Shown here piece after piece: positions 8,567 to 16,967 of a stretch of DNA of 52,857 nt. Below the pieces are notes generated by a model, which ran no database searches, was not told the DNA's origin, and saw nothing but the letters and a program-made list of their open reading frames with translations. Position numbers and translations under genes: made by a program. Numbering within the stretch: position 1 is the first letter of the stretch; each line of letters starts with the position of its first letter. The stretch is from Deltaproteobacteria bacterium (GTDB lineage: Bacteria > Desulfobacterota > DSM-4660 > Desulfatiglandales > HGW-15): NCBI GenBank assembly GCA_019313825.1, contig JAFDAM010000006.1, positions 1-52,857 on the forward strand. Reading direction: 5' to 3'.

Positions 8567-9577
8567 ATGAAAGAGAAACTCCTTGAAATAAAAGAACAGG
8601 CTATTGGAGAACTTGAGTCAATACAGGATATTTCCGGCCTGGAAAAATTCAGGGTAACTTACCTAGGGAAAAAAGGCCTGATTACTTCCATGATGAAGAG
8701 GCTCGGAGAGTTACCCCCGGAAGACAGACCTGAAATAGGTAAGTTGGCAAACCAGATAAAGACAGATCTGTCGGGCCTTTTTGAAGACGCACATGGGAGG
8801 ATAGAGGCAAAGGGTACAGAAGAAGAATTTTATCTGGATATTACCTTGCCAGGGCGAGAACCTGCCAGGGGGCATCTCCATCCCATTAGCCGGGTGAACA
8901 GGGAGATCTGCAATATATTCATGAAGATGGGTTTCAGGGTCGTGAAGGGACCGAATGTTGAACTGGATTATTACAACTTTGAGGCCCTTAATTTTCCAAA
9001 GGATCATCCTGCCCGTGATATGCAGGATACCTTTTATATCTCCAAGAAAGTGGTCTTAAGAACCCATACATCAAATATGCAGATACGTGTAATGGAGAGT
9101 CAATCCCCACCGGTTAGCGTAATTGCTCCCGGAAAGGTTTACCGGAGTGACTCGGCGGACGCCTCTCATGCACCCATGTTTCACCAGGTAGAGGGTTTCC
9201 TGGTGGATAAGAACGTTACGTTCGCGGATCTGAAAGGAACCCTTACCAGTTTCGTTCACCAGATGTTTGACAGAGATACGGCCCTTCGTTTCAGGCCCAG
9301 CTTCTTTCCGTTTACTGAACCGAGTGCGGAAGTGGATATCCAGTGTGTCATATGCAGGGGAGAGGGCTGCAGGACCTGCTCGCAGACAGGGTGGCTCGAG
9401 ATATTGGGGGCAGGTATGATAGACCCCGAGGTCTACCGGTTTGTTGATTATGATCCTGAAACCATTTCTGGTTTTGCATTTGGCATGGGGGTTGAAAGGA
9501 TCGCCATGCTTAAATACGGCATAGATGATCTGCAGCTCTTCTTTAAAAATGATATGCGGTTTTTAAGGCAATTCTGA
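8567..9577 (+). CDS. pheS: Phenylalanyl-tRNA synthetase alpha subunit
   Basis: Catalytic subunit of the alpha2-beta2 enzyme that charges tRNA-Phe. The 336-residue length matches the bacterial family. It has an N-terminal coiled-coil tRNA-binding arm (about 1-90), then the class II core with VKGPNVELDYYNFEALNFPKDHPARD (start of the active-site region), TSNMQIRVM, FHQVEGFLVD and the motif 3 segment GFAFGMGVERIAML. The beta subunit gene is 326 bases downstream, but a family A foldback element lies between the two, an unusual interruption of a normally compact pair. Confidence 0.98.
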   Translation: MKEKLLEIKEQAIGELESIQDISGLEKFRVTYLGKKGLITSMMKRLGELPPEDRPEIGKLANQIKTDLSGLFEDAHGRIEAKGTEEEFYLDITLPGREPARGHLHPISRVNREICNIFMKMGFRVVKGPNVELDYYNFEALNFPKDHPARDMQDTFYISKKVVLRTHTSNMQIRVMESQSPPVSVIAPGKVYRSDSADASHAPMFHQVEGFLVDKNVTFADLKGTLTSFVHQMFDRDTALRFRPSFFPFTEPSAEVDIQCVICRGEGCRTCSQTGWLEILGAGMIDPEVYRFVDYDPETISGFAFGMGVERIAMLKYGIDDLQLFFKNDMRFLRQF

Positions 9578-9619
9578 ACTAGCCACCGAGACGATTCTTT
9601 TAGAATTAAGGTGTACTAA

Positions 9620-9806
9620 TTCGGCAATACCTATCACTTTAAGACAATATCTACTACCTTTCGAGGAAGTGGCCAAATATTTAGGGCTTAGCAGTGTTAG
9701 AAGCAAACTCATAGAAGCCTGGGATATAAACCCAAATATTTGGCCACAGCGAAAGATAGTGGAATTTCTAAAAAGATATTGCCTTAAAGTGACAGACATT
9801 GCCTCC
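9620..9806 (+). repeat. Family A foldback element, copy A2 (inside pheS-pheT)
   Basis: The element is 187 bp. Outer arms 9620-9651 and 9775-9806 pair at 25 of 32 positions. The inner arms GTGGCCAAATATTT (9669-9682) and 9734-9747 pair perfectly over 14 bp. The right half contains an additional small CCAC...GTGG hairpin followed by AATTT, present in the same place in A3 and A4. A tail (GGTCGATACATA at about 9811) is shared with A1. The element fills most of the 9578-9903 spacer and would be transcribed within the pheST message. The overlapping short open frames are not genes. Confidence 0.8.
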
Positions 9807-9903
9807 TATGGTCGATACATACTTTTCGGATGTAAAAAATACGTCCTTTATACGCCCAGTTAGGCGGTGATCATTTAATTTTATTGCTAAGAGAGTTTAA
9901 TCA

Positions 9904-12321
9904 ATGCGACTGAGTCTGAACTGGCTGAAAGATTATGTAGACGTCGATATGTCACCAACCGACCTGGCACATCTCATGACTATGTCAGGTCTGGAGGTGG
10001 AGGGTATTGAAGCAATTGGCCAGTCCCTTCAAGGCATCGTGGTAGCAAGAATCATGTCCGTGAAACAGCATCCTGAAGCGGACAGATTGTTTATATGTAA
10101 TATGGACACTGGCAAAGGAGAAGTGCCTGTAGTCTGTAGCGCGACAAACCTCCATGAAGGGGCATTGGTTCCTATGGCCATGCCTGACACCAGTCTGCCC
10201 AACGGAATAGTTGTCAAGGAGAGTCGTATCAGGGGGGAACATTCGGCCGGCATGCTTCTGGCCGAGGATGAGATGGGACTCTCCGATGATCATACGGGTA
10301 TCATGATTCTCCCGGATAATCTCGAGCAGGGAACACAGATCTCCTCCGCCATGCCCCTGGAAGATTATACCTATGAGATCAGCCTGACGCCAAACAGACC
10401 TGACTGTGCCTCTGTCATAGGTATTGCAAGGGAGATCGCAGCTCTTACAGGTCAGAAACTGAGAATGCCCGAAATAAAATTAGAAGAGGGCGATACCCTC
10501 ATCGAAGATATTACAAATATCACTATTGATGATCCGGAAGGCTGTCCTCGATATGCGGCAGGTATTATCCAGGGGATTGAACTGAAACCGTCACCCTTCT
10601 GGATGAGATACCGTCTCTATGCCTCCGGGATAAGAAGCATCAATAATGTCGTTGACATTACCAACTATGTATTGATGGAGATGGGGCAACCTTTACACGC
10701 CTTTGATTATCATCGACTCAAGGAGAATAGGATAGTTATCAGACGGGCCGCGGATGGCGAGAAATTCACCACCTTGGACGGCCAGACCCATACCCTGGAC
10801 AATGAAAACCTTATGATCTGTGATGGAGAGAGATCCGTTGCCCTGGCAGGAATCATGGGAGGGCTCAATTCGGAGATCTTTGCAGGTTCAAAGGATGTAT
10901 TGCTGGAGAGTGCGTATTTTGATCCTGTGACCATAAGAAGGGGATCGAAAAGGCTTGGCCTGTCCACAGAGGCATCCTACCGTTTTGAAAGGGGAATAGA
11001 TATCGAGGGCGTGACAAGGGCGGCGAGAAGAGCCTTGATGTTGCTCTCAGATTTGGCCGGAGGAAAGATCGCCAAGGGATTGATCGACAACTACCCGAAG
11101 CCTTATGATCCCCCTGTTATCGATCTAAGGATAAAAAAGACAAATGACTACCTTGGCACATCACTCTCCAAAGAGACTATTGCCTCTTACTTAAAGGGTC
11201 TTGAGATGGAAGTTAGCGATCTGGATGAGGATGTAATTCAGGTCAGACCGCCTACGTTTCGTGTTGATATCACGCGTGAGGTAGATCTCACAGAAGAGGT
11301 GGCACGGTTGGAAGGGTATGACAAGATACCTGTAACCTCTCCCTTTATCAGACCATCTGAAGAGGGTGATAGCCCCGGGCTTCTGATTCGCGACCAGGTG
11401 AGTGAGATTATGGCAGGCCTTGGTTTCAGCGAAATCATTACTTACAGCTTCATCTCTCCTGATTCAGCTGATATACTTGGAGCGGAAAGTGAGAGTCCCC
11501 TCAGATCCTTTGTAAACCTTCAGAATCCTTTGACCATAGACCAGTCTGTTATGAGAACATCCTTGATACCCGGTCTTCTGTCTGTCGTAAAAAATAATAT
11601 TACTCATGGTGAGACGGATCTGAAGCTCTTTGAGTGGGGGAAGATTTTTCTGCACAGTGATGCGGGAGAGCTGCCCGATGAAAAGGTTTTTCTTGCCGCT
11701 ATAATGACAGGGCTGTATAAACGTAAAGAGTGGTATAACAAGGATAGAGACACAGACTTTTATGACATCAAGGGAACTGTTGAGGTCCTTTTGAAGGGCC
11801 TGGGCCTGAGAGAGATAGAGTTAAAAAGGGATAAGGTGCTACCAGGGTATCATCCTGAGGTCTCTTGTGGTATATATATCTCAGACTCTCATATAGGAAA
11901 CGTGGGGCAGGTCTCCCCTGATGTTATGGAAGGGTATGATGTCAAAGCTGAAAGCGCCTATCTCTTTGATCTGGATATAGAGGCCCTTTTAGAAAAGATT
12001 CAAGAGGAATCAGTTAGATTCGAGCCTTTTGCAAAATTCCCTGCCGTTTTCAGGGATATATCCCTTATTACAGATCGAAAGACAGAAAGTATTAGAATCC
12101 GGGATATTGTTGAGAGCGAGGGTGCAGATCTGGTTGAATCCGTAAATCTCTTTGACCTCTATGAAGGCGAAAAGATGGACCATTCCAAAAAGGCCCTTAG
12201 TTTCAGGATCTGTTACAGATCAAAAGAAGGCACATTGGATGGCAAGGTGGTAAACCAGTTGCATGAAACCATCATCAATAGGATAATGGAAGAGACAGGA
12301 GCTATACTAAGAGAGGGCTGA
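9904..12321 (+). CDS. pheT: Phenylalanyl-tRNA synthetase beta subunit
   Basis: Editing and tRNA-binding subunit of PheRS, 805 residues, the usual size. Domains in order: N-terminal B1 and an EMAP/tRNA-binding (B2) domain (GIVVARIMSVKQHPEADRL, residues about 40-155), B3/B4 editing domain (SLTPNRPDCASVIGIAREIAAL; PLHAFDYHRL; LDGQTHTLDNENLMI; VALAGIMGG), B5, the class II-like B6/B7 core, and a C-terminal ferredoxin-like anticodon-binding domain (AVFRDISLITDRKT). The gene starts 98 bases after foldback element A2. The next gene, merR-like, begins 8 bases after its stop, so the two are co-transcribed. Confidence 0.98.
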   Translation: MRLSLNWLKDYVDVDMSPTDLAHLMTMSGLEVEGIEAIGQSLQGIVVARIMSVKQHPEADRLFICNMDTGKGEVPVVCSATNLHEGALVPMAMPDTSLPNGIVVKESRIRGEHSAGMLLAEDEMGLSDDHTGIMILPDNLEQGTQISSAMPLEDYTYEISLTPNRPDCASVIGIAREIAALTGQKLRMPEIKLEEGDTLIEDITNITIDDPEGCPRYAAGIIQGIELKPSPFWMRYRLYASGIRSINNVVDITNYVLMEMGQPLHAFDYHRLKENRIVIRRAADGEKFTTLDGQTHTLDNENLMICDGERSVALAGIMGGLNSEIFAGSKDVLLESAYFDPVTIRRGSKRLGLSTEASYRFERGIDIEGVTRAARRALMLLSDLAGGKIAKGLIDNYPKPYDPPVIDLRIKKTNDYLGTSLSKETIASYLKGLEMEVSDLDEDVIQVRPPTFRVDITREVDLTEEVARLEGYDKIPVTSPFIRPSEEGDSPGLLIRDQVSEIMAGLGFSEIITYSFISPDSADILGAESESPLRSFVNLQNPLTIDQSVMRTSLIPGLLSVVKNNITHGETDLKLFEWGKIFLHSDAGELPDEKVFLAAIMTGLYKRKEWYNKDRDTDFYDIKGTVEVLLKGLGLREIELKRDKVLPGYHPEVSCGIYISDSHIGNVGQVSPDVMEGYDVKAESAYLFDLDIEALLEKIQEESVRFEPFAKFPAVFRDISLITDRKTESIRIRDIVESEGADLVESVNLFDLYEGEKMDHSKKALSFRICYRSKEGTLDGKVVNQLHETIINRIMEETGAILREG

Positions 12322-12328
12322 GGATATC

Positions 12329-12649
12329 ATGCAGATACCTGATGACAGGCGATATTTCAGGATAGGTGAAGTAAGTCGTATCATCGGAGTCGAACCATAT
12401 GTCCTAAGATACTGGGAGAGCGAATTTTCTCAGATCAGGCCCGGCAGGGCCGATTCCCAACAGAGGACCTACCAGAAAAAAGACCTGGAGATCATCATGG
12501 AGATAAAAAGGCTTCTTCATGATGAGAAGATGACTATCGAAGGCGCCAGGCAGAAACTGAAGAGAAAGCAATCCGAAGGTAATTCTCCGGAAGATCTTTT
12601 AAGAGAAGTAAAGGGAGAGCTTCAGGATATCATGAAAATACTCACCTAA
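12329..12649 (+). CDS. Small MerR-family transcriptional regulator
   Basis: The 106-residue protein has a winged-helix DNA-binding domain, FRIGEVSRIIGVEPYVLRYW, near residues 9-30, then the wing RTYQKKDLEIIMEIKRLLH and a short helical tail. It lacks an effector-binding domain, as in the short MerR proteins that commonly follow pheT or ihfA in deltaproteobacteria. Co-transcription with pheT is implied by the 7-base gap. Its target is unknown. The gene runs up to family A element A3, which begins 34 bases after the stop. Confidence 0.88.
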   Translation: MQIPDDRRYFRIGEVSRIIGVEPYVLRYWESEFSQIRPGRADSQQRTYQKKDLEIIMEIKRLLHDEKMTIEGARQKLKRKQSEGNSPEDLLREVKGELQDIMKILT

Positions 12650-12683
12650 TACCCACCCCCATTTATTTGAAAGTATAAGTTGA

Positions 12684-12870
12684 TTCGGCAATACCCATCT
12701 CTTAAAGACGATATCTACTACCTTTTGAGGAAGTGGGCAAATATTTGGCGCTTGCTGAGTCCGTTGCAAATCCCCAGGAGTTCCGGGGCGTAAACCCCAA
12801 ACATTTGACCACTGCAAAGGTCAGTGGAATTTTTAAAAGATATCGTCTTGAAGAGACAGGCATTACCTCC
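12684..12870 (+). repeat. Family A foldback element, copy A3 (at the broken end of glgA)
   Basis: The element is 187 bp. Outer arms 12684-12715 and 12839-12870 pair well (ACGATATC with GATATCGT at the inner end). Inner arms GTGGGCAAATATTTGG and CCAAACATTTGACCAC pair with two mismatches. A local hairpin CCACTG-7-CAGTGG follows the right inner arm. The element ends a few bases before the glgA reading frame breaks off at 12875, suggesting that its arrival, or a deletion ending at it, removed the rest of glgA. Confidence 0.8.
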
Positions 12871-12872
12871 TT

Positions 12873-13526
12873 GGCTATACTATGCCCGCCTTGAGCAGAT
12901 TCATCCGTCCGTAGTATTCCAACCCATCTATACGGTAATATCGATCGGGCAGGCCGATATTCTCAATGCGTTCCGGGGGAACAAGTCCCTGATATCCTAT
13001 ATTGTGAATTGTAAAAACCCGCAGATCTAGGCAAGGCTCCCTGGTGAAGGAGGGCCATGATAAGGCCGGTTTGCCAGTCATTGCCCAAAATAATATCAGG
13101 ATTTAGACCCATTGCCGTACACATGGCAGGGACGGTCCGGGAGAAGAATATAAACCTTTCAAGGTTATCAAAATATTCTCCCTTGCTATTTCCGTAAATT
13201 TCACTTCGATCAAAGAATTCGTCACGCCGGACCAGATAAACAGGTATTTTGTGGGCCAGCTTCCCAATGAGGATGTCCGCGGAAATTTTCAGCCTGCCTA
13301 ACCGAATCGGGAGGTTTTCTTTTAGGAGTTTAAAATTGCCAATACGTTCCATGGCCTGGCGATAGGCCGGCAATACTACGGCGACTTTACAGCCCAGCCT
13401 CCTGAAGGCCAATGGGAGACTGCCGACCACGTCACCAAGACCACCGGCCTTGGCCAGCGGGTCAGCCTCAGAAGCGGCAATCAGGATGTTAACCCTGTCC
13501 TGCTTCATTTTGATTTCATTTATCAT
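12873..13526 (-). pseudogene. glgA: Glycogen synthase remnant (frameshifted and 3'-truncated)
   Basis: The first part encodes a GT5 glycogen/starch synthase N-terminus: NILIAASEADPLAKAGGLGDVVGSLP contains the KAGGLGDV ADP-glucose-binding loop, and LGNDWQTGLIMALLH follows. Near 13021-13030 the frame shifts: homology continues in another frame as VFTIHNIGYQGLVPP...DGLEYYGRMNLLKAGIV and stops at 12875. A complete GlgA has about 480 residues; only about 210 are represented and the C-terminal catalytic half is absent. The break coincides with element A3. The start is uncertain (ATG 13526 or 13508). It lies about 80 bases downstream of the sirtuin gene on the same strand. The gene cannot make an active synthase. 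Confidence 0.85.
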
Positions 13527-13607
13527 GGACACACGCAGCCAGCCGCCGCTTATTGAATATTGGTTTTTACCAATACCTTTGCCACGAGCAAAGTGCAATT
13601 CAATTGC

Positions 13608-14381
13608 TTAAGGATCTCTTTTTTTCAATATTTCCGTCATTATCCGGTCCAAGGTCTTTCCCACGGAGTCGTGGATTAATAGATCAGCCTTACGGTCGAG
13701 AGGGGTCTCGTCGCGATTAATAATCATTAGTCTTGCCCCGTTGTTGACGGCTTCTTCCGGGACCGAGGCAGCAGGATAGACGACCAGAGAAGACCCCATT
13801 GCGATGCAGAGGTCGCATCTGTGCGCGTACATGATCGCGTCGGACATCTTGTCCTCTGGCATGGCCTGACCAAAGGAGATGGTATCAGGCTTCAGGATGC
13901 CGGAACAATCATCGCAGTATGGAATTTTCACGCCCGCACTTATTCGATCTTCAATCTCATCCCTCTCATAGATTTTCCCGCAGTTCAGACACGTGACCAA
14001 AAAGGCAGTGCCGTGTATCTCTATTATCTTGTCCGGTGAATTGCCCGCCCTGTGGTGGAGCCGGTCTATGTTCTGGGTAACGATAGACAGGAGTTTCCCT
14101 GTATCTTCCAGGGTCTTTATTGCCAGATGGGCAGGGTTGGGCCTCGCTTCCTTCATCACAACGTAGTATTCCGAGCTCATCTGCCAGTATCTCTCCCTGC
14201 ATCCCTCGTCTGACACTATTCTTTGAAAATAGAAGTCTTCAGGGTCATACCTGTCCCATATTCCTCCCGGGCTCCTGAAGTCTGGTATGCCCGATTCAGT
14301 GCCCAGGCCTGCTCCGGTAAAGACCAATATCTCACTGGCCTCTTGTATCAATTCAACTCCCTTCGCGATCAACTGTTCCAT
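13608..14381 (-). CDS. cobB: NAD-dependent protein deacylase, sirtuin family (CobB-like)
   Basis: Sir2-family enzyme that removes acyl groups from lysines using NAD+. All core motifs are present in 257 residues: GAGLGTESGIPDFRS (NAD binding), TQNIDRLHHRAG, the catalytic His in IEIHGTAF, four zinc cysteines (CLNCGK and CDDCSG), and GSSLVVYPAA. It is probably cytoplasmic. A family B repeat fragment (14391-14445) lies immediately upstream, where its promoter would be expected. Bacterial class III and class U sirtuins share these motifs, so the acyl preference is open. Confidence 0.93.
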   Translation of the reverse strand: MEQLIAKGVELIQEASEILVFTGAGLGTESGIPDFRSPGGIWDRYDPEDFYFQRIVSDEGCRERYWQMSSEYYVVMKEARPNPAHLAIKTLEDTGKLLSIVTQNIDRLHHRAGNSPDKIIEIHGTAFLVTCLNCGKIYERDEIEDRISAGVKIPYCDDCSGILKPDTISFGQAMPEDKMSDAIMYAHRCDLCIAMGSSLVVYPAASVPEEAVNNGARLMIINRDETPLDRKADLLIHDSVGKTLDRIMTEILKKRDP

Positions 14382-14390
14382 TGTGCCTCC

Positions 14391-14445
14391 CGACAGTCAC
14401 TCTGAAAAGATTCCATAACCCTTCTCCTTAATCAATTTCAAGGGT
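14391..14445. repeat. Family B repeat fragment upstream of cobB
   Basis: This stretch matches the right end of the family B element at 16889-16930 (GACAGTCACTC, then TCCATAACCCTT) with only a few differences. The left arm and interior of the element are absent, so it is a solo end. It lies at the presumed promoter of the sirtuin gene. Confidence 0.6.
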
Positions 14446-14651
14446 GTTTGGATACAATTTATGTGCAATTAATTATGACTCGCAGTATAATAGTATAATT
14501 ATATCATTTATGCATCCATTTAGTGAGAGATATTGACAGACAAATAGGAAATCTTAAATATTCTCATTTTTATTATTAAGGTATGCGATATAACTCTTCA
14601 GTTTGGTTGAACAGAATAGGTCTATAATGTAGGATAATTAATGATAAACAA

Positions 14652-14961
14652 TTGGTACCGTTTAAAAGTGATGGCATATGATCTTTTCATATCAAAGGTT
14701 ATGCCGGTCTTTTCAAGACGATATCTCAAAAAAAATTCCACCTAAACATTGAAGTAGTCTGATTTTTAAGGGTTTACGCCCGGGAACGGTTGCAGAATGT
14801 CCCGTTATAATTGGGAAAATCTTTTTAAACTCTTAAAAATCAGACTACAGGCAAAGAACGGAATAGATATCGCCTTGAAAAGATTGGCATGACCGGAGAT
14901 TAGGCCGACTTTTATTTTACCCGGTTTAAATATTCATGCCATCACTTTTGAACGTTACCAA
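14652..14961 (-). repeat. 310-bp nested foldback element A5 (rearranged family A)
   Basis: Three nested inverted repeats lie in one spacer. The outer arms 14652-14677 and 14936-14961 match at 24 of 26 positions. The middle arms 14700-14725 and about 14866-14891 (CTTTTCAAGACGATATC type) are related to the outer arms of family A. The inner arms TAGTCTGATTTTTAAG (14755-14770) and 14832-14847 are a perfect 16 bp. An ATTCCAC motif on the left indicates reverse orientation relative to A2-A4. The element ends 27 bases before the M29 peptidase start. Confidence 0.75.
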
Positions 14962-14988
14962 ACAATTCTAATAATGGAGCGAGATATC

Positions 14989-16188
14989 ATGCTTTCAAAG
15001 ACTCAACTTGACAGATATTCAGATGTTCTCTTATGGGGGCTGAAGACAGCCAGGACAGAGAGATACCGAAAAGGTGACATAGTAATCATCCGGTATGATC
15101 TTGCCGCCATAAGACTTGCCGAGATCCTCCAGGGCAAGCTTCTTGATATGGGTATGAATCCGATTCTGCGTTTAGGGTTCACAACGCATATGGAACGCAA
15201 TTTTTATGAGAGGGCCAATAACAGGCAGCTCGTTTTCCAGTCCCCGGGCGAAAAGGAGCTCAATAATAATTTAAACGGAAGTATCTACCTTTATGCCCCT
15301 GAGTCCATAACCCATCTCAGTCACATTGATCCGAAAAAGATAGGAAAGGCCGCCATTGCAAGGAAGCCTTTGCGAGACATCCTTTGGAAAAGGGAAGAGA
15401 AAGGATCATTCGGCTGGACCCTTTGCATGCTGCCCACGCCGGAACTGGCAAAACATGCCGGACTTTCCTTGCAGCAGTATACGTCACAGATCATCAAGGC
15501 GTGTTACCTCGATAAAAAAGATCCGGTCAAAGAGTGGAGGAAGATATTCAGAAGTGCCATGACCATTAAGAGATGGATCAACAGCATGGATGTAAGATAT
15601 TATCATGTCCAATCAGATAGCATTGACCTGAAGATCACGCCTGGGAGGAAGAGGAGATGGATCGGGATATCAGGGCACAACATGCCGAGCTTTGAGATAT
15701 TTATCTCTCCTGACTGGCGGGGGACAGAAGGGATCTATTACGCGGATCAGCCCTCTTTCCGAAGTGGCAACTATATAGAGGGCGTGAAACTGGAATTTAA
15801 AAAAGGAAACGCCGTCAAGATCGGAGCCAAAAAAGGGAAGAACTTTGTCAGGGAACAGCTAGCCATGGACAGGGGCGCAAACAGGGTAGGGGAGTTCTCT
15901 CTAACGGACAAGAGATTCTCCAAGATCAATAAATTCATGGCGAGCACCCTCTTTGATGAAAATTTTGGCGGTCGCCATGGAAACTGTCATTTGGCCGTAG
16001 GTATGTCCTACACTGATACCTACGATGGTGATCCGGCAAGACTCACACCCGAGATGAAAAAGAGGCTTGGTTTCAATGATTCAACCCTTCACTGGGACCT
16101 GGTAAATACAGAGAAGAAAATGGTTACAGCACATCTGAGCTCGGGAGAAAAGGTTGTCATCTATGAAAATGGGATGTTTAAAAACTGA
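14989..16188 (+). CDS. M29-family aminopeptidase (AmpS/PepS-like)
   Basis: A 399-residue metallo-aminopeptidase related to AmpS, AmpII and PepS. The N-terminal domain (KGDIVIIRYDLAAIRLAEIL) and C-terminal metal domain are recognisable. Likely ligands occur in MPSFEIFISPDW (Glu), VGEFSL (Glu), FDENFGGRHGNCHLAVGMSY (Glu, His, Tyr region) and STLHWDLVNTEK (His-x-Asp). The last motif differs from the more common H-x-D-F-M-I-G. ATG 14989 is preferred over 14974 because GGAG at 14976-14979 then sits 9 bases upstream. It would act in the cytoplasm on short peptides. It begins just after foldback element A5. Confidence 0.85.
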   Translation: MLSKTQLDRYSDVLLWGLKTARTERYRKGDIVIIRYDLAAIRLAEILQGKLLDMGMNPILRLGFTTHMERNFYERANNRQLVFQSPGEKELNNNLNGSIYLYAPESITHLSHIDPKKIGKAAIARKPLRDILWKREEKGSFGWTLCMLPTPELAKHAGLSLQQYTSQIIKACYLDKKDPVKEWRKIFRSAMTIKRWINSMDVRYYHVQSDSIDLKITPGRKRRWIGISGHNMPSFEIFISPDWRGTEGIYYADQPSFRSGNYIEGVKLEFKKGNAVKIGAKKGKNFVREQLAMDRGANRVGEFSLTDKRFSKINKFMASTLFDENFGGRHGNCHLAVGMSYTDTYDGDPARLTPEMKKRLGFNDSTLHWDLVNTEKKMVTAHLSSGEKVVIYENGMFKN

Positions 16189-16228
16189 TGATAAGGTGTT
16201 CATCATCCGGTAAGAGCGGGAAGCTGCC

Positions 16229-16615
16229 ATGATTTTCAGGATCTTGGCTGATATTACGATCCTATTACATCTAGCCTGGATATTGTTTCTGATATCCGGT
16301 TTTATCTTTGCTCTTAAAAAATCCAAGATTGCTTTCTTTCATATTGCAGGGCTCGTTTTTACATTTTTTTTAAACCTTATGCAATGGCACTGCCCTTTAA
16401 CCTACTTGGAAAACTATCTGCGCGTTTTAAGTAATTCTAATACAAATTATACTGGTTCATTTATTATCAACTATTCAGAAAATATCATATACCTGGATCT
16501 GCCTGAACTATACCTCAGGATTAGCGCGATATTTTTTGTGGTACTAAATATTATTGGCTATGCTTATCTTATAATAAAATATGGTTATTCCGGAAAAATC
16601 AGTACACATAAATAA
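16229..16615 (+). CDS. DUF2784 family membrane protein
   Basis: A small, 128-residue, strongly hydrophobic protein. The family signature is visible: an N-terminal transmembrane helix with LHLAWILFLISGF, then WHCPLTYLENYLR near residues 49-61, where the Cys-Pro-Leu-Thr-x-x-Glu core is characteristic of DUF2784. At least three membrane segments are predicted. The biochemical function of the family is not known to me. The gene is 40 bases behind the M29 peptidase gene and could be co-transcribed with it. Confidence 0.85.
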   Translation: MIFRILADITILLHLAWILFLISGFIFALKKSKIAFFHIAGLVFTFFLNLMQWHCPLTYLENYLRVLSNSNTNYTGSFIINYSENIIYLDLPELYLRISAIFFVVLNIIGYAYLIIKYGYSGKISTHK

Positions 16616-16642
16616 AAATGACTATCATAAGTAGAGTGATTG

Positions 16643-16919
16643 AAGGGTTATGGAATCTTTTCTTCGATTCCGAGCCTCTCCCGCCGCTGGCGGGATCATT
16701 TCAGACAGTTACGGACGGGTGAAGCCTCCCCCCCTCCCTGTTCTCCGATCCTGCGGATCGGAGCCAGGGGGTCCCCCATTCCGTAACAATTTGAGACCGG
16801 GAACCCGCCCCGAAGGGGTGGGACTGAGTGCCTGAAGGGTACGAAGAAATACGAAGGCCTCCGACTCGGCCGAGCTCGTCGCGGGCCGACAGTCACTCAG
16901 AAAAGACTCCATAACCCTT
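16643..16919. repeat. Family B foldback cassette (277 bp)
   Basis: The terminal arms AAGGGTTATGGAATCTTTTC (16643-16662) and 16900-16919 are inverted repeats with one mismatch in 20. The interior is much richer in GC than the surroundings. It holds a perfect 9-bp hairpin, CTCCGATCC-TGC-GGATCGGAG (about 16742-16762), and a second hairpin around CCCGCCCCGAAGGGGTGGG. The element fills the 16616-16967 spacer. Short open frames over it are shadows. The right end recurs at 14391-14445. Confidence 0.7.
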
Positions 16920-16967
16920 TTCCTAATTTCAAAGCCTGGATTTTAATGGGGTCAAGAGAGGAAACCA

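Noticed and set aside
16650-16912. Three overlapping 60-67-codon frames behind DUF2784
   Set aside because: They arise from the GC-rich interior of the family B cassette, lack ribosome binding sites and have no recognisable domain.
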